Shown here: piece by piece, positions 32,223 to 42,676 of the stretch | Numbering within the stretch: position 1 is the stretch's first letter | Layout: every line of letters starts with the position of its first letter | Assembly: GCA_037178625.1 (NCBI GenBank) | Contig: CM074146.1 | Location: 248,001 to 312,000, forward strand | Length of the DNA stretch: 64,000 bases | Direction: 5' to 3' | From: Skeletonema tropicum | Lineage: Eukaryota > Bacillariophyta > Thalassiosirophyceae > Thalassiosirales > Thalassiosiraceae | Made by a program: the position numbers and the translations under genes | Notes under the pieces: generated by a model | What the model was told of the DNA's origin: nothing | Database searches by the model: none | The model's input: only the letters and a program-made list of their open reading frames with translations

Positions 32223-33388
32223 TTTGTTCTGTGTGCACACACGAGATGTGTCAAAAAAAATTAGTACACCGAGAAAGGAGAGAGCTGTACTTTAAAATAT
32301 AAGCAGCGTGGTGCTACGTGTCTAGCTAGAGGCTGTGCACTCAGCTTGCTATTGATTCGATGTACAATGCATTCATGGATTGTACATGCCTCTGCTTCTT
32401 TTATTACAATACTTATGCAGAGTTCATGATATGACGGACGTCGATGTCATCGTTCACATCAAATTGAAATTGTTCTCAAGAATTTTTGTTGCATGCTAAA
32501 CAGATGCTAACAGATTCTCCGTCCGCCCGAAAAAATATCCAAAGTGCACACCTCAAATAACGTATCTTGTGAAAAATCTATCGATCATGAATTAAAATAT
32601 TTACATAGGAGTACCGTCTTTACCTTAGAAAGTGTCCGGATTTTTCTATTGTCCGGACTGTTTTTCTGGTGCCTTGAAGGTGTCCGCAGCCTTTTATTAG
32701 GAAGTGTCCGTCCAGATTCCGACCAGATTCGGACACTTTCTAGTATTTTTTCGCCCTGGGAGCGGGATGAGTAGACTGTCCTCGGACATTAAGACAGGTG
32801 TCTTAAATGTTTGCATACATCTCACTAGCAAAACCATTGAAAGTGTCCGGATTTAGTAAGTGTCCGTGCCTTTTTCAAGGAGGGGTAAAAGTGTCCGGGG
32901 TGCAATACTGTGGTCGTTGATACGGACACTTTTTAAGGTAAAGACGGTACCTCGTTAATTATCAATCATCAAATTGGGGATTATCCCGGACACAGTGAGA
33001 TGTCCGTCCGACCGACCATCCGAGATACGATATTGTACCGGTAGGTATGGTATGTAAGTATTGTAACCGCCCCGAACAAAACCCCCCGAGGGGTTTAAAT
33101 ATTTTGGCTCGTCTGATCTCTAGAGAGGGGGGGCTAACTTTCGGACTCTAGAGAGTCACATAATAATTCTCTCTGGAGAGTTTTAAAACGGGAGGGGGGA
33201 CTAAAGACTAAATATTATTTTGGCTAGGCGTATTTGGAGGGGGTCGTTGGGATTAAGTGGGATTGTGCGGGGCAGGTCCTGAAATCACCTGAGAATACTG
33301 ATAGTTTTCTGTGCTTCGAATGAATAGGATTAGATAGCCCTCATCTGATTGCCAGATAATATATCACGACGAATAGACCAACAGAGTA
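32223..33388. other. Intergenic region with one MITE
   Basis: Holds the 32611-32950 element. Nearby are CTCTAGAGAG palindromic words and GGGG runs around 33080-33240. No gene seen. Confidence 0.5.
32611..32950. mobile_element. MITE with 28-bp TIR, rich in GTGTCCG words
   Basis: GTACCGTCTTTACCTT with its extension (32611-32638) is inverted at 32923-32950 with a single mismatch in 28 bases. The 340 bp interior contains many GTGTCCG/CGGACAC words in both orientations (for example near 32631, 32680, 32706, 32740, 32840, 32860 and 32891). No target duplication is evident and there is no coding capacity. Confidence 0.75.
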
Positions 33389-33807
33389 TTACATCATTTG
33401 CTTCAAGAATTGCTTTAGAAATGCTTCCAGTGGATCAGCAATGTCGACTCCAATAACTCCATCACATGCAAAAGTTAAAGTTGCCTGTTTACCTAAGTCA
33501 TTGTCAATGGATGAGCTGTAAACCACATAGTCATACTGAAAGATAGACCCGAAGTACTTTAGCATACTCGCCGGAAAGTATTCCCACATAACGTAATGAA
33601 ATGCGCCTCAGTCGTGGAGTGTAAAGTTGAAGATGACGCAGACTTTGGTCGCTGCCGGAGTGCTTCCTTTCTCGGTTCAGATTCAGCATACTGGCAAGAC
33701 AAAAGAGAGTGTGCTCGATACATCTTGGTCATTTTAAGGCCGTACGCATGTGCAGCATCTCCAATGATGACTGCATTGGATCGATGCCACGGCGCACAGT
33801 AGTACAT
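33389..33807 (-). pseudogene. Relic of a FAD-dependent aromatic monooxygenase (C-terminal part)
   Basis: The minus strand reads PWHRSNAVIIGDAAHA near 33790, which matches the GD motif of flavoprotein hydroxylases (kynurenine 3-monooxygenase, UbiH-like). The expected P-x-x-G-Q-G-x-N continuation is missing. A second frame (33589-33389, containing DPLEAFLKQFLKQMM) follows and would need a frame change. No N-terminal FAD-binding GxGxxG region is found upstream. A truncated gene fragment trapped next to the EFL duplication is the simplest reading. Confidence 0.5.
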
Positions 33808-33914
33808 GGAACGTGCTGTAACTGTAACACTGTGTACATTACTCCTAGATACATTTATATTTTAGTTACGTTTCACCAACTTTCCTTCAAGACTGATATA
33901 TAAGAATTCCACGT

Positions 33915-36020
33915 ATTCTAAATCTAAATGCAGTGACCTCAAATCGCATGTACTCTCAAACCTATCATCTTCATCTCAACCTCACCGTAAACTAATATCT
34001 GAAACCAACTAACTTTCAACTGCTGTAACCTTTCCAATCATCTTCAAATCGTCGGAGTCCATAACGGCAATACGTCCAAGGTTTTGGCACTTTGCGAATT
34101 CTTCAACGAAAAGGGGTTGTTGTGGCTCGAATACAACCTCAGCTGTCTCGAATTGGGAAAGATGTGGGGGGTTCTCAATCTTCTCCCTGCCGGTCGCCTT
34201 AGACATCTTCCAATTGATTGCGACCATCTTGCACGCAACCCTTGCGGTACGACAGAAAATAAGGGGGGCATATCCGACTTTGAGGTCACGAGGACTAGAA
34301 GATGTAGATGATAGAAGAGATGAGCGTTTTGCATGTTAACATAAGCATAACTCGATACCACAAACACAATGTCGAAATGATGTATAATCAAGCAAGACAA
34401 ACAAAACTCACATCTCTTGCACCATAACCATAGCATGGAATTTCTTGATGGGTTTAAGAGTTCCTTCATTCATTTTGTAGATGACGTCACCCGGCTCGAC
34501 CTTCTCGTCCTCGGTGATACCCTTGATGGAAAGACCAACGGAGTCCCCGGGTCCGGCGCTTTCAAGAACTTGATGGTGTTGTTCGATGGAGAGGACCTCC
34601 TTATACTCAAAGCCAGAGCAGGCAAATCCAATCATATCTCCAGGGCGGAGAGTTCCTTGCTCAACGGTTCCGCAAATGATCTTTCCTACTCCCTTAATGT
34701 TGTAAACGGCGGAGACAGGAAGACGGACGGGTGCATTGGGATAACGAGAACGTTCAGGGGGCTGGATGAATTTGTCCAAGGCATCAAGCAATGTGACTCC
34801 CTCAACAAACACCTCAGGTTTAACCATCGCCCTCCATCCCTTATACCAGGGGCACTTGTCAGAAGGCGCAACAAGGTTGTCACCGCCGAATCCAGAGAAG
34901 GGGATGAAAGGGATCTTATTGGTCCTCCTGAAGCCAATCCCCTGAAGCATCTTGGTCATAAAACCCTTGATTTCGTTGAAACGAGCTTCCTCCCAGTTCC
35001 ACGCATCCATCTTGTTGATACCAACGATAAGTTGATCAACTCCAAGAAGGTAGAGAAGACGGGCATGCTGACTAGTTTGTCCCTCCTCAACTCCCAACTT
35101 GGGATCGGCCTGGGCAATGGCTGTCTGAAAATTATCGGCAGGCACAAGAAGAAGCCCAACATCAGCGGTGGAACATCCGGTGATCATGTTATTAATGTAA
35201 TCCCTGTGGCCGGGGGCATCGACAACCGTGTAGTGGTACCTCTCAGTGAAGAGTTCCTTGGTGTTGCACTGGATGGTTAAACCCTTGGCACGCTCCTCCT
35301 TTTCGTTGTCAAGCAAGTATGCGTATACGAAAGAATACATGCCACTCTCATCGGTCCTGGCCCTCGCCTTTTCCATCTCCTCGGGAAGGATTCCTCCCTG
35401 CTTGAAGATGAGGTGACCAATAGTGGTGGACTTTCCTGAAATAGAAGTATTTGAGGGGTGAGAGATGAAAAAGATATTGTCAGCATGATTCGCGTTCAAG
35501 AATAATAACTATATTGCTTGTGCTGGATACTTGTTTCATTACAGATGGATATATATAGGCGGCCTCACACAGCCGATTCGCGCTACAAGATACATGATCC
35601 TGTTGCAGTTTTGTGGGGCGATTGATATCCACCAATAGACGTGTGTTGAGATCTTTTCTAGTCATCAACCCAACAAGGGCTTCGCCGATCGAGATGATCC
35701 CGAAATTTCCGATGATGATGTCGCTCTCCGCGGGCAACATCAGCTCTAGATATCGCCACCACATTCATTCAGCATCATAGATAACTTACCGGCATCGAGG
35801 TGTCCGCAGACAGCGAGTGTTACATGTTGCTTGCTCATGGTTGGGAGGTTATGATGTTTTATTTCTCTCGAAATTATGACTTGCAACGTCGCGTTTATGT
35901 AGTGTGGTAGGTTCAACAAAAATCTTTTGTTGACACGATGGATACTTCCGACTTCCGATGGAAGTGGAGGCAGATGGCAGATCTTTTAGAATGAATATGA
36001 CTATGACTTTTGATCTTAAT
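33915..36020 (-). repeat. Right arm of inverted duplication carrying EFL copy 2
   Basis: Reverse-complement partner of 22420-24530, including leader, both introns and 3' flank. Confidence 0.85.
34009..35838 (-). CDS. EFL: Elongation factor-like GTPase (EFL), copy 2, divergent
   Basis: Exons are 35838-35790, 35435-34412 and 34294-34009 (452 residues), with the same intron positions and splice sites as copy 1. GTP-binding motifs GHLDAGKS, DAPGH and NKMD are kept, as is the EFL-type C-terminus ([30 protein letters not shown]). The region between G1 and G3 that forms the effector/switch I surface differs strongly from copy 1: residues near 45-75 read [20 protein letters not shown], and RGVTI becomes KGLTI. 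The loop after the G3 region is shortened (PADNFQ in place of PAEKGGF). The frame is intact. It could be a functional paralogue with changed partners or an early relaxed copy. Confidence 0.85.
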
Positions 36021-36266
36021 GGTACTAAAGGATCGGGCATACTTCTATTTCTGCAGTTCGCAGCGACTGCTATTGCCATTATGACTTACGTTCTGTCTGC
36101 ATTTCAGAGCCAGACAACAAGTAGCTGCATCTTTCACGCAAATCTATGTACTCTTCCAGGTGTAAAAGCCGGAGAAGTGTGTCGCGGATTTGTGTCCAGA
36201 ATCAATATTCTCGAAAAGAAGAGAGAATCATGAATTTAGAGAGCGAGCTCTGACATTAGGTATGAG
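36021..36266. other. Spacer to the segmental duplications
   Basis: A short 91-codon frame (35958-36233) overlaps the arm edge and is not supported as a gene. Confidence 0.4.
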
Positions 36267-36873
36267 GGTGTGTCGGCCATCTCTGATCAAGTCAAGTAGA
36301 AGCGGGACAGGATAGAAGTAAGTAATATCCAATAACCTTAGTGAACTAAAGAACGCGAAACTGAGAGTTGTCTCTCAGCGTCATGAACCGCAGAGCATCG
36401 CAGCAACCAACGATAACTCTGATAAACTTGGGGGGGGAATCGCCCAACTCGATTACCTATCTTTTGAAGTATCAAGATCAGTTACGTCTCTGATCAGGAC
36501 ATTCTTTGAAGGGATTTGCCGAACCTACTGGAGATACCTGTTCCGTTCCAGGGCCTCGCCCAGTCTCCAGTAACTTGCACTTCATAAGACTGAAAGTAAG
36601 CATGAGTGCAAATGTCCACTACTGGTACTGGGGCGAGGGTAGGAAACGTTGATAGAATATCTTCCTTCCGAGACCTCGTTAAAAGGCTCCGAGTCACAGT
36701 CTTGGTTGTTTCCCAGAACAAAGAAAGCATGGCCTCATGTGCATCTGTACTTTGCTATGAACTGTTTGTAGTAGAAACAACGGAGAATGCAAGGCAGAAC
36801 TTTTACTCAATCATACGATTGCCAATCAACAGGTTTAACGACAGACCATTTTCAGCACCGCTGCTGAAACTCC
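36267..36873. repeat. Segmental repeat A, copy 1
   Basis: Practically identical to 37245-37835 in direct orientation, apart from one replacement: 24 bases after GGAGAAT here versus 8 in the other copy. Contains a 78-codon minus-strand frame identical in both copies, of unknown meaning. Confidence 0.85.
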
Positions 36874-36930
36874 ATGTGATGCGTATACCAACAACCACAA
36901 AAGAAAAAAGGGAGGGAGGGTGGGGAAAAA

Positions 36931-37246
36931 ATCAAATCTCTGCGGGGCTGCAGCTCTAATCGAATGATCAACTTCGTCAGTTGTGCAGGCAGCAGAGACC
37001 CGAGCCGATGAATTTGCTTACAAACACAGACAGCAACTAAAAGTTGCTCACAAACAAAGGTTGTAAGCTTGTTGGCTCATTCCTGTCTTCCAGCCAAATC
37101 TTGCACTCGCTCTCGCGGCATCTTGCCTTGTCCACAAATATTGTGGACAGACCGAAGTACAAATTTCCAGCTGCTGTTCCTGTCTTCACGTTGGCTTTCT
37201 CATCTCTCTTCTCCACACCGACTTAACTTGGAGGCGTACGAGATGG
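36931..37246. repeat. Segmental repeat B, copy 1
   Basis: Starts ATCAAATCTCTGCGGGGCTG and ends GGCGTACGAGATGG, abutting repeat A copy 2. A nearly identical copy, interrupted by a solo LTR, lies at 41645-42129. Confidence 0.85.
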
Positions 37247-37835
37247 TGTGTCGGCCATCTCTGATCAAGTCAAGTAGAAGCGGGACAGGATAGAAGTAAG
37301 TAATATCCAATAACCTTAGTGAACTAAAGAACGCGAAACTGAGAGTTGTCTCTCAGCGTCATGAACCGCAGAGCATCGCAGCAACCAACGATAACTCTGA
37401 TAAACTTGGGGGGGGAATCGCCCAACTCGATTACCTATCTTTTGAAGTATCAAGATCAGTTACGTCTCTGATCAGGACATTCTTTGAAGGGATTTGCCGA
37501 ACCTACTGGAGATACCTGTTCCGTTCCAGGGCCTCGCCCAGTCTCCAGTAACTTGCACTTCATAAGACTGAAAGTAAGCATGAGTGCAAATGTCCACTAC
37601 TGGTACTGGGGCGAGGGTAGGAAACGTTGATAGAATATCTTCCTTCCGAGACCTCGTTAAAAGGCTCCGAGTCACAGTCTTGGTTGTTTCCCAGAACAAA
37701 GAAAGCATGGCCTCATGTGCATCTGTACTTTGCTATGAACTGTTTGTAGTAGAAACAACGGAGAATTTCTGCCCATACGATTGCCAATCAACAGGTTTAA
37801 CGACAGACCATTTTCAGCACCGCTGCTGAAACTCC
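37245..37835. repeat. Segmental repeat A, copy 2
   Basis: Direct repeat of 36267-36873, offset 978 bp. Confidence 0.85.
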
Positions 37836-40800
37836 CCCCACCATATTTCTCCCAGATGCGAAGTACTTAAACATCTGGCGGCGTAATTCCGTCCCTACGT
37901 ATTGCTTTGCTTGCTCATACCCCGACTGTGATCAGCTACACAGCCTCCACGAGCGCAGGAACAGCACTACCCATCGAACTGTATTCTAGTTCGATGCATT
38001 TTTTGCCTCAGCGTTCGATTCTTGAGATATTCGAACCTGAGCATAAATAATTAGCTCCAACGAGCCTGAATGTTCATTTCTTGGTACTTGGCAGAGATTC
38101 GATACCTGTCCATTTCCGGTCTTCATCCAGTTGTTTGCATCTCAACTCTCAACGACGATGCAATTACTCGGTAAACTACTTAGTCATCTTGATGCAGTGC
38201 AAACTTCACGCTGGATGGAATCGCAGCTCACGAACATTTAAATATCTTCTCTGGTAGATGCTCTACTCTCTTCCCCAGAGAGCATCTTATAATGTGACAC
38301 CTCTGTAGAGATCGCTAAAGACGCTTCATAACTTCTACTAATTTATAAACTAGCTAGGGCGTTATGGTTTCCACACACTTTCTACATTCCGAGATACTGA
38401 CTTGAATAACAGGATATAGATGCATACCTGGTATCCAAGCACTGTCAAACTCACCCCAAGCTTGAATCAGCTCGATGTCTTGTCATGTAACTGTGACACT
38501 TTGACCCAGGTCAATTTTTCGCTAACCACTTTGGGCTTGATGAAAAACATCATACTGGTATCTCTCACTCCCACGTGAGTAGACCAAACAAAGTAGACAA
38601 GCACAAGCCAAGATCATGGAGGGATACTCACAATAGGGTGTTTCAAACCTCAAGCTCTTGCTACCTCAAACCCAAAAGGCGTACCGACCCAAACCTGTCC
38701 AAGCGATTTAACAACCTGTGCAGCCACTCAAATGGTATGTCAACCCGCTCTCGGTGTTCTCACAAATCCATGTGACAACTAAATGACATCCATAGGTGGG
38801 TTTACAGTATCCCCACGTATCCTACCGTGGCGATCAAATGCTAACCAATTGGAGTTGAATGTTGCCCCTGCGTATTCTCCCGCAGCGACCAAACGACACC
38901 CACAGTTGGCGCTTTCATTAACAAAAACTCAATCAATCAATGATCTCAAGCTCTGATACTACCTCAAACCCAAATGCGTACCGACCCAAACCTGTCCAAG
39001 CGATTTAACAACCTGCGCAGCCACTCAAATGGTATGTCAACCCGCTCTCGGTGTTCTCACAAATCCATGTGACAACTAAATGACATCCATAGGTGGGTTT
39101 ACAGTATCCCCACGTATCCTACCGTGGCGATCAAATGCTAACCAATTGGAGTTGAATGTTGCCCCTGCGTATTCTACCGCAGCGACCAAACGACACCCAA
39201 AGTTGGCGCTATCAATAGCCAAAACTCAAACAAACATCGTAGAGTCAAAGCTTAGCTCCCTACAAAGCCTCGCTCACGTGTGTCCCATGCTTCCCGAGAG
39301 TCACTTTTCACTTCCCTCGATCACATAGGCAGTGCTGTCCCCGGCGTTACCCGGCATCACACTGGCCTGACTGTACATTAAGCCATCCTAAAACCAGGAT
39401 GACCGACAAGAGACCCAGTCGATAGCGACCCCAGTGTGCAGTTACCCACACACGTAGCCGACGGTCTAGCGTACTACCCATTCCATAATGGCATAACCCG
39501 CGTTGACCGTTTTCTCTCGTCTTGCCCTGGAGCAATATCAATATTAGACAAAGCTCCGCATCCCACGAGTATGCAGGACTATGCGCCACCAACTCCCATA
39601 GAGGAAGCGACAACGCACGGACTAGGGGGTGCGAAAGTAGGACGTTAATTCGCCCTTCGTTACACATATAAGACGACAATGTGCCCGGACCCTTGCGAGC
39701 CCACTCCCCCCTCTTGCTCACCTGAGTTTTCGGGACCCTATCCCCTACTCGATGCGCAATCACTTGCTGGAAGTCTACTCATCCCCGATGACAAGTACAT
39801 GGAGGGAGACTGTAACCCCCATTAGACTTTCCGCTAGATGTGCCATCATTTCCCGGTCTATTGAGAATTGGACACTTGCATCCAATTCCAGGCTAAGTCC
39901 CCGTGAGAATTGCTTCTCCCGAGTACTCAGCAAAAATGAGAGAACTAACCTATCTCATCCCATCGAGATTGTGCCAATATGGTCGCCACAATGAAATGGC
40001 TGAGACCAGTTGTTCAATGCGTCTTTCTCCTCTGCGACGCAAAAATGTGACATTAGAAGGAATGCCATTGTAAGGGAAGCCTTTCTGCAAAGTGTCGTGA
40101 CAAGTACATCTGTCAGACACTCCCTACACTCACTCATCCACCTTATTGCATAGACGGCCATGAGGCGTGGAAAAGACTTCAGTGTTTCGACGAGTTTTGG
40201 TACTACTGCAATGTGAGACGTGTATCATCTCACAGAGCCAGAAGTATTCTACATCTGTGCATCAACACCGCAAGGTATTGAAAGCTAGAACCAAACTTGC
40301 CCCCCTCATCCCATCCCCAAAACATTGTCGAAGAAATATCCACTAATCAAATTCCTAATGATAGGAACGATTTCCCAACAAAACATTTCATTCAACAATC
40401 AAATTGGTCACTGACTTTGTTTGCATCTACGTGCCACGACACCAAAGTCGGCTATGGTACTTCGATGCATCCAGTGAGGAAGTATTCAAACCGAAGAGCA
40501 AGCTCTGAAGTCCGACTACCTCCATCTACTTTGAATGAATGAGAGTATGCCCTGGCGTAGATGGGAAATGACTACCCATCCACGGCCCGAGTTCGAGAAA
40601 CATGTACATGTACTCACATACCCCCCTCAACATTATCCAAAGCAGCAACCTTCTTTTCCAACGTCACCTGCTTTGATACTCTCACCATGATAAAGTGTAT
40701 AGCACCCCCAGAACTCCCCGTTGTTGAATTTATCCCCCATGCAGCATATAACGTAGGATGCGCAGCGGGAGGAAAGGGCTCTTGAGGGAACTCGTAGACT

Positions 40801-41644
40801 ACACTTCTTATAAGTTCATGGCAATAGGAAGAACAAACTCCACTTGGTCTTCCACTATTGTCCTCCACAATAGGAGAGTACGGTACAGCTGTGCATCAAT
40901 AATGCACCATAAAAAAACCAAACTCAACACGGAAGAGCATAGCTCTCAATCGACGAATTAATAGTATTCCCCCGACGTGATGGATTTGCGAATGTTTATG
41001 AGCACATCGCTCAACGGCCTACACGGAGACGTTGATGAATATCCACACACCGTGCACCCCCCACAGTATAACCAAAGCAAAACTGCGGTCTAATCTCTCA
41101 AGCATAGATGTCGCTTTGATACTCTTAATAATCAAAGAGAAGAGTATTCCTTCGTGTTGTGAAACCAACCAGACCATTGATATCGGGACATGTGTTGTAA
41201 AATAATGTCCAATATCATCAAACCCCCCTCAAGTCCACCCAAAGCGATGGCAATTGCTTGAGGGACGTAGCAGACCGTAGATGAACCAAACAGATCAAGG
41301 CATTGAGAACATTTCCCAATACATCGATGCCTGTTGTCCACAGTCTATATGTCACCGTTTCTACCAACACACGCAACATCCATGATATCCCTGTTCGTAT
41401 CCCATCCAAACCCCCCTCAAAGCTCCCGTCAAAAGACGGTTGCGTGTGGACACTGCGATCGGAGCACATGTCGAAAGACACGGCGGTGGAAATGCCCCGG
41501 TTCCCCCGAGACTTTGGAGGGACGTCGTAGTGCTTGACGTCAAGCAGCGGCACCAGAAGGATAATGACGGAAAAGAACCCAGTGACTTCCAATGTAGGAG
41601 CAACACTATCTGTGTGATTCACCGAAAAATCTTTAATTTTAATG
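37836..41644. other. Gene-poor region between duplicated blocks
   Basis: About 3.8 kb. Contains a tandem pair of roughly 300 bp units (38649-39240). On the minus strand, several scattered frames share a (D/E)-x-EGG-(L/M) motif (near 41420, 41230 and 40625). No complete gene could be assembled; a decayed multi-exon gene or element is possible. Confidence 0.45.
38649..39240. repeat. Tandem pair of about 296-bp units
   Basis: Units start at about 38649 and 38945 with CTCAAGCTCT and share GTACCGACCCAAACCTGTCC, CCAATTGGAGTTGAATGTTG and GACCAAACGACACCCA. There are only scattered differences between them. Confidence 0.85.
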
Positions 41645-42129
41645 ATCAAATCTCTGCGGGGCTGCAGCTCTAATCGAATGATCAACTTCGTCAGTTGTGC
41701 AGGCAGCAGAGACCCGAGCCGATGAATTTGCTTACAAACACAGACAGCAACTAAAAGTTGCTCACAAACAAAGGTTGTAAGCTTGTTGGCTCATTCCTGT
41801 CTTCCAGCCAAATCTTGCACTCGCTCTCGCGGCATCTTGTTAGATTACACGTACGTAGATACAAGTAGAGTACGGAAATACTCTAATCATTATCTTTTAT
41901 CTCCTATCTAATCTATCAATAGCATCGATTGGAAGTAGGGAGATCGAGGATACTAACAGGTTATAGAGCCTATACAATTAGGGAGATCGAGGATACTAAC
42001 ACATCTTGCCTTGTCCACAAATATTGTGGACAGACCGAAGTACAAATTTCCAGCTGCTGTTCCTGTCTTCACGTTGGCTTTCTCATCTCTCTTCTCCACA
42101 CCGACTTAACTTGGAGGCGTACGAGATGG
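41645..42129. repeat. Segmental repeat B, copy 2, interrupted by a solo LTR
   Basis: Same sequence as 36931-37246 but split after GCGGCATCT by a 164 bp insertion plus target duplication. Confidence 0.85.
41838..42001. mobile_element. Solo LTR, 164 bp, TG...CA with 5 bp target duplication
   Basis: Comparison with the uninterrupted copy B shows an insertion starting TGTTAG and ending CTAACA, flanked by CATCT on both sides (41833-41837 and 42002-42006). TG...CA termini, a 6-bp terminal inversion and a 5-bp duplication are what a solo LTR left by LTR-LTR recombination would show. A 23-base direct repeat (TAGGGAGATCGAGGATACTA type) occurs twice inside, near 41936 and 41979. Confidence 0.8.
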
Positions 42130-42214
42130 TTGTTCACATTCGTTCGCATTCGTTTTGAGAAATTGCGGGAAATCCTTAAGTCGGAAGCGAAAAAATTATT
42201 GCGGGAAGGAATTT

Positions 42215-42524
42215 TACCCTTGCGCACTTGCTAGCTTTTTACCTCGAGTCTCCATTTTTTTCGATTTTTAAAAATGTTCGTTTCTTGTAAAGTTTATTAC
42301 GGTAGCCCCCATACTAAATGGGACCCCTCTGCCATCAAGGCCGAGTTGGAGAAGGGTCGGTCTGACGCCGCAACTCGATGCCGCTATGCCATGCGAGGTT
42401 GGGAGACCCTTCAGGACCGGGCTGTGCGACCTTGGTCACCGAGATATCGTCATTTGAATTTATGAATTTCCCCCATTTCGTGTCGGCTGGGCATCTCTTG
42501 TGTATTGTGTTCGTAGGTGTCCTT
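42215..42524 (+). repeat. Left long terminal inverted repeat
   Basis: Includes GGTAGCCCCCATACTAAATG and GTGTCGGCTGGGCATCTC, inverted at 45001-45311. Confidence 0.9.
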
Positions 42525-42676
42525 TGGCCCAGATAGAGACGTGGTGGGTTTCGTCCTCTGTTGTCAACATACGGAAGGGGGCGACCGTGCCGCCCTCATA
42601 AGTAATCTATTATTTTCAAAGCAGTTGGCATTATTTATTTTATGTCTCTACCAAGGGGTGGTGTGGGGAGTGTATT

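Noticed and set aside
36494..36730. Identical 78-codon minus-strand frame in both A repeats
   Set aside because: Identity is explained by the recent segmental duplication; no domain, so not called as a gene.
41218..41685. 155-codon minus-strand frame with hydrophobic stretches
   Set aside because: Overlaps the edge of repeat B, ends abruptly, and no homology recognised; kept only as a motif note.
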